A stretch of DNA of 64,000 nucleotides from Anaerovibrio lipolyticus DSM 3074. GTDB lineage: Bacteria; Bacillota; Negativicutes; Selenomonadales; Selenomonadaceae. This document shows positions 50,912 through 59,018 of this stretch, one piece after another. The stretch's first letter is position 1; each line of letters begins with the position of its first letter. The notes below the pieces were generated by a model. The model searched no databases, was not told where the DNA came from, and saw nothing but the letters and a program-made list of their open reading frames with translations. Location of the stretch: NCBI RefSeq assembly GCF_900141865.1, contig NZ_FQYW01000016.1:20492-84491 (forward strand), in the 5' to 3' direction. The position numbers and the translations under genes are program-made.

Positions 50912-51658
50912 ATGAGAAGAATAGTAACCGTATTTTTATCATTGGTGATGCTGCTTAGCTGTACTATGGCGTTTGCGGCAACAACTGAGAAGGGGCCTTT
51001 ACCTCAATTTATGAATGCTGTGGAAGGCTCATGGTGTGACCAAAATGGTCATCGTATGGTGGTCTTTGGTGATTACATGATGAATGGCATCCGTGTATCA
51101 GAGGCCAATAACGTGTCCGGTGATCAGTTGAACGGAAGTGCTACGATTACCATTATCGGTAGAACTGGGGTTGATTTTGTCAATGTGTATTGGAACACTG
51201 TAGCTGGAAAGAGAACCATAAACATGGGTGGCAGTATGCCGATGGTGCCATTTGCCGCTGCACCACAATACCCTGAGACTGTTGGTGGACTTCATCTTGA
51301 CATGACCGAGCCTGAGCTGTCCAATAAATATGGTCCTGGCACTCTGCTGACTCCTTCTGAAACCATGGCACTGTGTGGCATTAATGCAGAGAGCTGGTAC
51401 TATAAGGATATTGGTCTTTTGGCTACCTTTGACCAGCAGACCTTTACTGTTGACCGTCTTATTTTGGTAAAGGGTGCAACTACTGCCTTTGATATCAGTG
51501 CACTGAATGCTGATTCTCCATTGTATAAGTATGCTGCAATTTATGGCTGGTCTTATACTCCGGCACCTGGTGATGTTGTAGATATGGGACATGGTCAGTC
51601 CATGAACTTCAAGTATTATCCTCAGGCTGTAATGATTCAGCTTAGCAGTCTGAATTGA
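50912..51658 (+). CDS. Exported hypothetical protein
   Basis: 248 residues with signal peptide VTVFLSLVMLLSCTMAFA. The mature part has a lipocalin-like first half (EGSWCDQNGHRMVVFGDYMM) and a second half LHLDMTEPELSNKYGPGTLLT that recalls the BamE/SmpA-like pattern of the exported protein at 10531. RBS GAGGACGAGG. Role unknown. Confidence 0.7.
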   Translation: MRRIVTVFLSLVMLLSCTMAFAATTEKGPLPQFMNAVEGSWCDQNGHRMVVFGDYMMNGIRVSEANNVSGDQLNGSATITIIGRTGVDFVNVYWNTVAGKRTINMGGSMPMVPFAAAPQYPETVGGLHLDMTEPELSNKYGPGTLLTPSETMALCGINAESWYYKDIGLLATFDQQTFTVDRLILVKGATTAFDISALNADSPLYKYAAIYGWSYTPAPGDVVDMGHGQSMNFKYYPQAVMIQLSSLN

Positions 51659-51728
51659 TGAAATCAAATAAAAGAATAAATATAGGTCAGTAGCATAGAA
51701 GCAAATGAAAGCTGACCATGAAAGCAAA

Positions 51729-51782
51729 AAGGGGCTGTCGCTTTGGTGAAAAAATCATCAAATGCAATAGCCCCCATTTTTT
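51729..51782 (+). terminator. Terminator after the exported protein gene
   Basis: GGGGCT/AGCCCC stem closing a 30-nt loop, followed by six T. The next 300 bp (to 52078) hold no gene I can support; an AAGAAAAAT/ATTTTTCTT hairpin lies near 52018-52040. Confidence 0.7.
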
Positions 51783-52078
51783 AGGTTGGATTATATGAAG
51801 ATAGAGTTGTGAATTACATAAGCTGTCGGAACATGTTTTTAAAACTTTTGACTAACTATGACAATGATTGGCGTGATAATTTTATAACGAGCTTTAAGAT
51901 GTCCCCTTCCTCTTTAGGTGGGGGAAAACAAACTACAACAGCTGGTGAGCATATCTCCCTGCTCGTTGCGACACGAACGAAGTGAGTTAGTCCTTTAGGG
52001 AAACGCTAATTGGAAGATTTTTCTTCTAAAGAAGAAAAATTTGAACAATGGCGTTATAAATAATTTGACAATTTTTGA

Positions 52079-52555
52079 TTAGCTTTCGTTTACCAGCTTT
52101 CCTGTCATGTGTTCTGGTATCAATTCAATACACTGTACCCGGGAAAAAGCATTTTTTAGTTCCTTTTCAAGATACTCTTTGTCATCAGTAAATTTTTTTA
52201 CAAGGTGAGTGCAGATTTTCCGGGCCTTTTCTTCGTCATCAACCAGCTTAACCCGTCCAAAAATGATGACGCTTTTTATATTCAATGCCCATTCGCCTTC
52301 TTTACGGTATCCTTCATCATAGGTACAGTAGCTGGCCTTGTCACATGCTTTTATGGCATCCATTTTATGACCTACCTTTGCACAGTGAAAATAAAGTCTG
52401 TTATCTTCTTCACAATACCAGTGGTCTAAAGGCACACCATAAGGATAGCCGTTATCGCCAATGAGAGAAAGGACACCTCTTTTGGAATTGGTTAAAACTT
52501 CAATGCACTCGGATTTGGAAATTTCCTGTTTAAATCTTCTCATTTCTCTAAACAT
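52079..52555 (-). CDS. Pyridoxamine 5'-phosphate oxidase-like FMN-binding protein (NimA-like)
   Basis: 158 residues with the split-barrel flavin fold: MRRFKQEISKSECIEVLTNS, RGVLSLIGDNGYPYGVPLDH, LYFHCAKVGHKMDAI. Close to the nitroimidazole-reductase (Nim)-like proteins of anaerobes, most of which have no proven substrate. Located 31 bp downstream of the Gdx gene and read in the same direction, so it may share its riboswitch-like leader. Confidence 0.87.
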   Translation of the reverse strand: MFREMRRFKQEISKSECIEVLTNSKRGVLSLIGDNGYPYGVPLDHWYCEEDNRLYFHCAKVGHKMDAIKACDKASYCTYDEGYRKEGEWALNIKSVIIFGRVKLVDDEEKARKICTHLVKKFTDDKEYLEKELKNAFSRVQCIELIPEHMTGKLVNES

Positions 52556-52586
52556 AATTGACCTCCACTATGTAATAAATAGTTGT

Positions 52587-52901
52587 TTAACTTAAAAGAC
52601 GTAATCCTACGATGCCAGCAAAAATTAAAAAAATGCATATACCTTGGGCAAGGCTTATGTAATCGTTAAAAAGCACAATGCTGACAATAAAAGTGCCGAT
52701 GACACCAATGCCAGTCCAGACGGCATACCCCATACCCAATTGAATGCCCTTTAGGGCTTTGGCCAAGAAATAAAAACTGGCGACCATTCCGATAAATGTA
52801 ATAAAGCTTGGAATTGGGCGGCTAAAGCCCTGAGAGTATTTAAGGGCCACAGCCCAAACTGTTTCAAACATGCCGGCAATAACCAAATATATCCAATACA
52901 A
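52587..52901 (-). CDS. gdx: Gdx-type guanidinium exporter (small multidrug resistance family)
   Basis: 104 residues with four membrane helices and the Gdx/SugE signature: GMFETVWAVALKYSQGFSRP (central Glu in helix 1), then AVWTGIGVIGTF in helix 3. Dimers export guanidinium in exchange for protons. TTG start at 52901, with GGGAG 8 bp upstream, gives the classical MYWIYLVIAG N-terminus. A longer frame back to 53036 would run through the leader hairpin and promoter and is rejected. Confidence 0.88.
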   Translation of the reverse strand: MYWIYLVIAGMFETVWAVALKYSQGFSRPIPSFITFIGMVASFYFLAKALKGIQLGMGYAVWTGIGVIGTFIVSIVLFNDYISLAQGICIFLIFAGIVGLRLLS

Positions 52902-53006
52902 TATAACATCTCCCTTCAAAAGAAAAGGGCACGTCCAGCTGTTTCTTCTAAGGCCTAATGAAACAAGCATAGGACGTACCCGGCGGCACAATATATTTAT
53001 GGTACA
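52902..53006 (-). promoter_or_regulatory. Structured leader of the gdx gene, guanidine riboswitch candidate
   Basis: About 100 nt between promoter and gene. Long stem GGGTACGTCC/GGACGTGCCC (complements of 52972-52981 and 52927-52936) with an inner TGTTTC/GAAACA stem, then a U-rich run TTTTCTTTT. This is a terminator-like structure upstream of a guanidinium exporter. The class I guanidine core was not found by eye; other classes remain possible. Confidence 0.55.
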
Positions 53007-53007
53007 T

Positions 53008-53036
53008 AATATAGCAAAATCATAAATAAGTGTCAA
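53008..53036 (-). promoter_or_regulatory. gdx promoter
   Basis: Minus-strand TTGACA (complement 53031-53036), 17-bp spacer, TATATT (complement 53008-53013). Confidence 0.82.
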
Positions 53037-53106
53037 TTATGAGTAGTTTAATTCCAAATTATATTATTTCGATATAATGTTGATAGAACTACAGGGAGGT
53101 GTTCTT

Positions 53107-54234
53107 ATGTTAGAGGGAATTGGGCGTATCGGTGCATACGTGCAGCAAAGGAATTTGAAAACAGCTGCCAAGTACCGCATAAAAACAGGACAGAGTCTAA
53201 TACCCAATAAGACGGAAAAGCTGCAAAGTGCTTTACAAAAGATTAGTGCTAATCAAAGTACCAAGCATAGTGATCCAATAAGGACTGCCACGATTAAATC
53301 AAAGCTCAAGGGCGGACGCAAGCTTTCGGCTGATGAAATGAGTTACCTGCGGGAAAATGATCCGGCTCTTTATCGCAAGGCCAAAGGGGCTCAACGTGCC
53401 AGGGAGGAGCTGGAACGGGATTTATCAAGCTGCCATACCAAGGCTGAGGCACGGCAGGCTTTAATGCGGGCCCAGTTAAAGGCATCCAGTGAGGCTTTGG
53501 CTGAGTTGACGGCAGCCAAGGGTGGTGGAGCTGGTGCGGTTGGTGGTGCATCCTCATTCTCTGGTGGCATGGGGGATGATATATCCGCAGACATCAATGC
53601 AGATAGTGCTGATGCAATGGCTGGTACGGATGTAAATGCCGCAGCTAATGTTAATGTAGATAATAACATGGGGGCAGCTATGGTCAATGCAGCTCCTATA
53701 GAAGCATCTGCTACCGATGGAATGACAAATAGTGAGGCAAGCGGTGAAGCTGCCGTGGTGGCAGAAGATGTAGCTCAGGCGGAGGCCACTGATAAACGGG
53801 CATCAGAAACTGTGGCTAAAGAGATTATTTCCTCTGTTATGCGGGAAATTAATACCATTATGTCCGAGTTAAATAAGGCCGACGATGGTGATAAAGGCGG
53901 TGAACAATTATCAGATGACAATGGTGCAGATGCTGCTTCCATGGGACAGGCTGCATCCTCAAATAATAGTGCCAAGGATGCTGCCTCGGAAATTATTGAA
54001 AAGCTTCTCTATAAGCTGCGGGCTATACAAAATGCCTGGGATGAATTTACCCATAGCAAGGAATACAAGGAGATGCCTGAGGGGTATCTTGACGGTGAAG
54101 ATAAGCATACTAGAAAATCTACGGCGACAAAGGGCTTTACTGGTGACGGGATAATTGATATGATTAATCAGTACACCTCGTCCTTTGATGATGGTTTGGC
54201 CGTTGGCAGCTCCAGTGTGGATATTAGTCAATAA
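53107..54234 (+). CDS. Low-complexity hypothetical protein
   Basis: 375 residues of no known family. The N-terminal 100 residues are basic and helical (RIGAYVQQRNLKTAAKYRIK); the middle 150-250 is Ala/Asp/Asn/Gly-rich repeats (SADINADSADAMAGTDVNAA); the end is helical and acidic. No signal peptide. ATG 53107 has GGGAGGTG upstream; an ATG at 53077 overlaps that site region. Could be a secreted or structural protein, but nothing supports a role. Confidence 0.6.
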   Translation: MLEGIGRIGAYVQQRNLKTAAKYRIKTGQSLIPNKTEKLQSALQKISANQSTKHSDPIRTATIKSKLKGGRKLSADEMSYLRENDPALYRKAKGAQRAREELERDLSSCHTKAEARQALMRAQLKASSEALAELTAAKGGGAGAVGGASSFSGGMGDDISADINADSADAMAGTDVNAAANVNVDNNMGAAMVNAAPIEASATDGMTNSEASGEAAVVAEDVAQAEATDKRASETVAKEIISSVMREINTIMSELNKADDGDKGGEQLSDDNGADAASMGQAASSNNSAKDAASEIIEKLLYKLRAIQNAWDEFTHSKEYKEMPEGYLDGEDKHTRKSTATKGFTGDGIIDMINQYTSSFDDGLAVGSSSVDISQ

Positions 54235-54265
54235 TATGTGAATTATGAAAATAGTTGTTATGTGA

Positions 54266-54297
54266 ATCGGACTGGCCGACGCAGTCCGATTTTTTTC
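54266..54297 (+). terminator. Terminator
   Basis: Stem ATCGGACTG/CAGTCCGAT followed by seven T. Confidence 0.88.
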
Positions 54298-54328
54298 TGA
54301 GTATATTAATAAAGAGGGGATGAAATTT

Positions 54329-55720
54329 ATGAGGGATTTGTTTATTAGATTGCAAAGCATTGGTAAGGCATTGATGCTGCCGATTGCCGTATTGCCGGCA
54401 GCGGCCCTGCTTTTACGCTTGGGGGCACCGGATGTATTGGACATACCATTTATAACCAAGGCCGGTGGGGCTGTTTTTGATAATTTGGCCCTTATTTTTT
54501 CTATCGGTATTGGTGTAGGCCTGGCTAAGGATAGCAATGGAGCGGCTGGCTTAGCCGGTGCTATTGGGTATCTCATCTTGACCTCGGCATTAAAAACCAT
54601 AGATGAAACCTTAAATATGAGTGTACTGGCTGGTATTGTAAGCGGTATTGAGGCGGGAGTTATTTATAATCGCTATCACAAGGTTAAGCTGCCAGAGTAT
54701 TTGGGCTTTTTCGGCGGACGTCGTTTTGTGCTGATTGTGACTGCATTGGTATCTATTATTTTGGCGGCAATATTTGGCGTCATTTGGGGTCCTTGTCAGG
54801 CCTTTATTCATTCTGTTGGTGAATGGATAATTGGGGCAGGTGCACTGGGAACCTTTGTATATGGCGTGCTCAATCGTTTGCTTATTCCTGTAGGCCTTCA
54901 TCATATTCTTAATAGCTTTATTTGGTTTGTCTTTGGTGAATATACCAATCCGGTGACTGGAGCGGTGGTTACTGGTGATTTAAACCGTTTCTTTGCCGGT
55001 GATCCGTCTGCGGGTATGTTTATGGCGGGCTTTTTTCCAATGATGATGTTTGGTATGCCAGCAGTGGCATTAGCCATGTATCATGCTGCAAAGCCAGAAA
55101 ACAGGGCGAAAATCGGTGGTGTACTGGCTTCAGTTGCCTTTACGTCATTTCTTACAGGTATTACTGAGCCTATAGAATTTATGTTTATGTTCCTGGCACC
55201 GGCCCTTTATGTGGTTCATGCCGTGCTTACGGGATTATCCTTGGCTGTAACCTACTCTTTGGGCGTTTTGGATGGATTTGGATTTTCAGCGGGCTTCATC
55301 GACTATGTAATAGATTGGGGACTGGCAACCAAGCCGGAGCTGATCATTATAATTGGTGCGGTGGTATTTGCCTTGTACTACGGAATTTTCAGCTGGGCTA
55401 TCAGATATTTTGACATTCCAACCATTGGGCGATATGATGAGGATATGCCTGCTGACGACGCGCCTGCCAATATGAGTGATTTATCGCAGCTTATATTGCA
55501 GGGGTTAGGCGGTAACAGTAATCTGACGGAAATCGCTAATTGTGCCACAAGGCTGCGCTGTACAGTACGGGATTTATCCTTGGTGGATAACGAAGGCTTG
55601 AAACGAATTAAGGAAGTGCGTGGCGTACTGGTAGCAGGAAATGCGGTTCAGGTTGTTGTGGGCTTAAAGGCAGAGCAGATTGCCGATGAAATTTTGGCAA
55701 TCAGAGGTAGCAAAGGTTAA
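54329..55720 (+). CDS. PTS system EIICB component, glucose/N-acetylglucosamine type
   Basis: 463 residues. The EIIC part (about 1-370) has ten or so membrane helices with GKALMLPIAVLPAAALLLRLG, PVGLHHILNSFIWFVFGEY and the sugar-binding GITEPIEFMFMFLAP. The EIIB domain (about 385-463) has the phosphorylated Cys in NCATRLRCTVRD. No EIIA domain, so an EIIA such as the tethered one at 25.9 kb must act in trans. NagE-like features and the nagB gene at 38.4 kb favour GlcNAc; not proven. ATG 54329 is chosen because GAGGGG lies 9 bp upstream. Confidence 0.88.
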   Translation: MRDLFIRLQSIGKALMLPIAVLPAAALLLRLGAPDVLDIPFITKAGGAVFDNLALIFSIGIGVGLAKDSNGAAGLAGAIGYLILTSALKTIDETLNMSVLAGIVSGIEAGVIYNRYHKVKLPEYLGFFGGRRFVLIVTALVSIILAAIFGVIWGPCQAFIHSVGEWIIGAGALGTFVYGVLNRLLIPVGLHHILNSFIWFVFGEYTNPVTGAVVTGDLNRFFAGDPSAGMFMAGFFPMMMFGMPAVALAMYHAAKPENRAKIGGVLASVAFTSFLTGITEPIEFMFMFLAPALYVVHAVLTGLSLAVTYSLGVLDGFGFSAGFIDYVIDWGLATKPELIIIIGAVVFALYYGIFSWAIRYFDIPTIGRYDEDMPADDAPANMSDLSQLILQGLGGNSNLTEIANCATRLRCTVRDLSLVDNEGLKRIKEVRGVLVAGNAVQVVVGLKAEQIADEILAIRGSKG

Positions 55721-55738
55721 TTAGTTGGAGGCTTATAA

Positions 55739-56011
55739 ATGTTAATTGGTCATTTGGGGGCGCTGTTGTCCTTCATTACGTTTTTTATATCAGTAATGGC
55801 ATATTCCTATAGTAATGACGCAGATGAAATAACCTCATTTGAGAAAAAATGTCTGGGCGTGCTTTTGGGTTGCACCATAATCAACATCATTGCGTTGGCC
55901 CTGAAGGATTATTCCGTGCTTTATTATTCGGACTATCTGCAATTTTTGGCCAGCTTCGGGGTATTTGCAATGTTTATTGGCTTGTGCCGGGTATATCTGA
56001 TTCGTCGCTAA
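55739..56011 (+). CDS. Small membrane protein
   Basis: 90 residues with three hydrophobic segments (LLSFITFFISVMA, CLGVLLGCTIINIIALAL, FLASFGVFAMFIGLC). Follows the EIICB gene by 18 bp. No family recognised. Confidence 0.6.
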   Translation: MLIGHLGALLSFITFFISVMAYSYSNDADEITSFEKKCLGVLLGCTIINIIALALKDYSVLYYSDYLQFLASFGVFAMFIGLCRVYLIRR

Positions 56012-56067
56012 GGTGTTATCAGACCATAGTTTTTGCGGTACATTTTGCACATGGCTGTATAAAAATA

Positions 56068-56106
56068 CCGTTAAGCCTTGATATATAAGGCTTAACGGCT
56101 TTTTTA
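56068..56106 (+). terminator. Terminator after the PTS operon
   Basis: Perfect 12-bp stem CCGTTAAGCCTT/AAGGCTTAACGG followed by C and seven T. Confidence 0.92.
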
Positions 56107-56138
56107 TGAGAAATAGTCATTTAAAAGACGTTATGAGA

Positions 56139-57776
56139 TTATTTGCAGATGCTGTCAATCCAGTCGAAAAGCTCTGGCAGGTCGTAATCACCGCTGTGGC
56201 CTCTGCCCCATGGAACGCTGAAGTTTACATCTACACCATTGTTTTGCAGCTTCAGGGCTAAAAGTGCTGGAATAGCCAGAGAAGTATCACGATCAAGGGC
56301 ACCATGACGGATGCGGAAGTGCTTGGCGGTGTCTGCTTTGCCAATGAAGTTCATAGGATTCATCATCTTTATCACTTCGCTGTTGGCCATGTCCCCGGTT
56401 TTCTGCTCGTAATGCTTGGAAATATTAGAGAAATGCTTTGGCGTGTTATAAATATCACCAAATTCGTCATTTTCGGCAGAGCTTAAATCCAGCTTGTCAA
56501 AAGCCGGAGCTGCCTTCATACGGGTAGCAGCGGCAGGATAGGCAGACAGGTCTACAGCTGTAACCTTGCCATTTTCCACCTTTATCCAGCTGGCAGAGGA
56601 TACGTCTGTACCATTATTCAAGGCAGCTTGTGCAGATTCCTTGTACTTGCCGGCAATATAATCGCGGAATGTCCCTGTGCCATCCTTTTTCAAGGTGAGC
56701 CTCTGTCCGTTTTCGTCTTTGAGCTTTAGGCTGTTTACATAGGCGGGGAAGGCCTCCTTCAGCACCTTGGAAATTGCAATTTCATCTGAGGTCATCTGGA
56801 CTTCCTGTTGACTGGCCACAGGATTGTTGGCAGCATCAGCATCAATAGCCTTAGGAGGAGGACCAGCTGGACGCTGTTTGGAGCCTGGTACATTCTGTCC
56901 ACGGCTTTCCAAATCCTGTAGCTGCCACATAGCTGTGTAATAGCTGTTTACACCATTAAACATCCACTCATAGGCCATGTCGGCATTTTCCAGATTGGTG
57001 ATAGGGCAGTAGTCACTGGATGCAAAAATATCGTCTCTTGCCTCAGCTGCACCAATTTCAGCAAGGTATGGATTGTACTCTTTGGCATTGCCTGTGGCAC
57101 CCAGCAGGGCAGACAGGGCACCACCGGCACTGGTACCGTTGGAGATGATTTTTTCGGTATCACCTGCAGGCAGGTTTTTCTTGTTGTAGCGAAGATATCT
57201 GACGGCGGCTTTGTAGTCCACAATAAGGGCTGGGGCTTTTCCCACATAAGTTTTGCCATCTTCACCTATAGTATTGCGACCACGGATTGCAGGAGCTGCT
57301 ACTACATAGCCTCTGGATAATGCTATTAAACTGCTATTGGCACCGCCACCTGCCATATTATCTTTTTCCAAAGGTTCTCCGGCCTTGCCTGGCATATAGC
57401 CACCAACGCCATTTGGCATAAAGATAGGAGCAGTTTCCTTGGTGTAGCCGTTTATTTTGGCGCCTTCAAAATAGGCCGCAGGGATAAAGATATTCATGTA
57501 CTGAGACTCTGCATTTTGGGGATTAGCGACGTAAACCACATGGCGATAGGCTCTGAATTTTACCTCTGTACCATTCACGGATAAAGCTTCTTCTGTGTAG
57601 TTTTTGCTGGCATCAAAATCCAGAGAATAATAGGCAGGAGTCTGGGCCGTAACAGCAGTGATTTCAGGTACTTTATCTGCAATAGCGGCTTCTGCTGCAA
57701 GGGTAGCAGGATTTCCGGAGGAAATAGCCAAAGAACTTGTAAGAACAGTGATTAGGACATAATTTTTTAGATTCAT
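56139..57776 (-). CDS. Tannase-like exported esterase (subtype B tannase fold)
   Basis: 545 residues with a signal peptide (YVLITVLTSSLAIS) and an alpha/beta-hydrolase body. The nucleophile is in SNGTSAGGALSALLGATGN. The segments HFRIRHGALDRDTSLAIPAL and VDVNFSVPWGRGHSGDYDLP, with the acidic and His residues, match bacterial tannases (tannin acyl hydrolases). They hydrolyse gallate or related plant phenolic esters, useful to gut or rumen organisms. RBS AAAGGAG. A structured leader RNA with a terminator precedes it. Confidence 0.8.
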   Translation of the reverse strand: MNLKNYVLITVLTSSLAISSGNPATLAAEAAIADKVPEITAVTAQTPAYYSLDFDASKNYTEEALSVNGTEVKFRAYRHVVYVANPQNAESQYMNIFIPAAYFEGAKINGYTKETAPIFMPNGVGGYMPGKAGEPLEKDNMAGGGANSSLIALSRGYVVAAPAIRGRNTIGEDGKTYVGKAPALIVDYKAAVRYLRYNKKNLPAGDTEKIISNGTSAGGALSALLGATGNAKEYNPYLAEIGAAEARDDIFASSDYCPITNLENADMAYEWMFNGVNSYYTAMWQLQDLESRGQNVPGSKQRPAGPPPKAIDADAANNPVASQQEVQMTSDEIAISKVLKEAFPAYVNSLKLKDENGQRLTLKKDGTGTFRDYIAGKYKESAQAALNNGTDVSSASWIKVENGKVTAVDLSAYPAAATRMKAAPAFDKLDLSSAENDEFGDIYNTPKHFSNISKHYEQKTGDMANSEVIKMMNPMNFIGKADTAKHFRIRHGALDRDTSLAIPALLALKLQNNGVDVNFSVPWGRGHSGDYDLPELFDWIDSICK

Positions 57777-57803
57777 GTTTTTTCTCCTTTATGTTTTTTA
57801 GCA

Positions 57804-57909
57804 ATAAAAAAATCGACGCTCCCCAAAAGGGGAGAGAGCAACCATGGCTCTCCACGTCGATTTTCTGCCGCATAAGCGACACGGCTCCTACACAGCCGTT
57901 TATGCTATT
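57804..57909 (-). ncRNA. Structured leader RNA with intrinsic terminator before the esterase gene
   Basis: About 105 nt from a good promoter to a T-run. A first hairpin is closed by GCATAA/TTATGC with an inner CGGCT/AGCCG. Then ATCGACG/CGTCGAT encloses two competing hairpins (GGAGAG..CTCTCC and CTCCCC..GGGGAG) and leads into seven T (complement 57806-57812). It looks like an attenuator or riboswitch; I do not match it to a known class. Confidence 0.6.
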
Positions 57910-57915
57910 GTTGCT

Positions 57916-57944
57916 AATATATCATAACCTTCATAGAAAATCAA
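57916..57944 (-). promoter_or_regulatory. Promoter of the leader RNA/esterase transcript
   Basis: Minus-strand TTGATT (complement 57939-57944), 17-bp spacer, TATATT (complement 57916-57921). Confidence 0.75.
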
Positions 57945-58108
57945 TAGTAAGTAAAATGATACTAAGTATCAAAAAGCATTTTCGTTTATGCTAGATCAAT
58001 TATACCTTGTTCAATTTTTTATTTAGCGTGAAAATAAATATATTTGAATGAAAACGTAATAAAGTCGTATAATGTGAAAGAATTATTTATCATGGATGGA
58101 GGAATAAA

Positions 58109-59013
58109 ATGCTTGATATTTCCCCCAGCAAAAAGGGTGCGTTGCTTGCCATTACTGGCTCTATCCTCTGGGGAATAATGGGGGTAACCTGTCAGTATCT
58201 TGTACAAAACAAGGGCCTGCCTGCCATGTGGGTGGTGACAATCCGCATGTTTTTTGCAGGAATTGTACTTTTATTAGCGGATTTTTTTATATATAAAAAG
58301 AATTTTTTGCACCTTGGAAGGGCAGAAAAAATGTTATTCAGATGCTGATATTTAGCTTCATTACCTTGATGTGGGTGCAGTACGTTTATTTGTCCGCCGT
58401 GAGGCATATGAATGCCGCCATGGCCACTGTATTTGTGAGTTTGGCACCAATTGCCACCATTTTGTGGATGTCCCTGCGGAGCAAGTCTGTACCGAAATTT
58501 TACGAAATACTATGCTGTATTTCTGCTGTTACGGGAGCGGTGGTAATGGCAACCCATGGTGATATGACAACCCTGTCCGTATCTGAGGAAGGGATTATTT
58601 ACGGAATATTGTTGCCAGTTTTCGGCGTAATATACACTGTGCAGCCAGGGTATCTTATGAAGAATTTTCGGCCGTCAAATGTGACGGGCTGGGGGCTTTT
58701 GCTTGCTGGCACTGCGCTTTTGCCAATAGTTCAACCGTGGACCATCACGGAAACTGTGGAAATGGATACCTTTACCATTTTAAATGTGGTTTACACCGTT
58801 CTGTTTGGTACGGCAATAGCCTTTTGGACCTTTCTGGCCAGTCTGAAATATATTAAGCCACAGATCGCGGCCATCTACGAGCTGGTGGAGCCTGTCAGCG
58901 CAATTTTGCTGTCAGTGTGGCTGCTGGATGTTCTTTATCAGCTGCCGGAATTTTTGGGGACAATGATGATTTTGTGTCCGGTACTGTTCTTGTCTCTTGT
59001 GCATAAAAAATAG
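58109..59013 (+). pseudogene. EamA/DMT family transporter split by a frameshift
   Basis: Two overlapping frames make one 10-helix drug/metabolite transporter. Frame 1 (58109-58348) has the first helices (GALLAITGSILWGIMGVTCQ, RMFFAGIVLLLADFF). Frame 2 (58342-59013) continues at FSFITLMWVQYVYLSAVRHM through two EamA repeats. A -1 shift in the A6 run near 58325-58330 would join them. The halves overlap as ATGCTGA, so a coupled two-peptide product is another option. Could be a mutation, a sequencing error or slippage. Confidence 0.75.
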
Positions 59014-59018
59014 AACTT

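Noticed and set aside
51900..52040. Possible riboswitch in the gap before the Nim-like gene's 3' end
   Set aside because: Short stems only, no conserved core seen, and no downstream gene on the plus strand; the adjacent gene is convergent.
52902..53036. N-terminal extension of the Gdx gene to 53036
   Set aside because: It would translate the promoter and the leader hairpin; the TTG at 52901 has a proper ribosome site and gives the standard N-terminus.
53959..54600. 213-codon minus-strand frame across the gap before the PTS gene
   Set aside because: Runs antisense through two good genes and a strong terminator.
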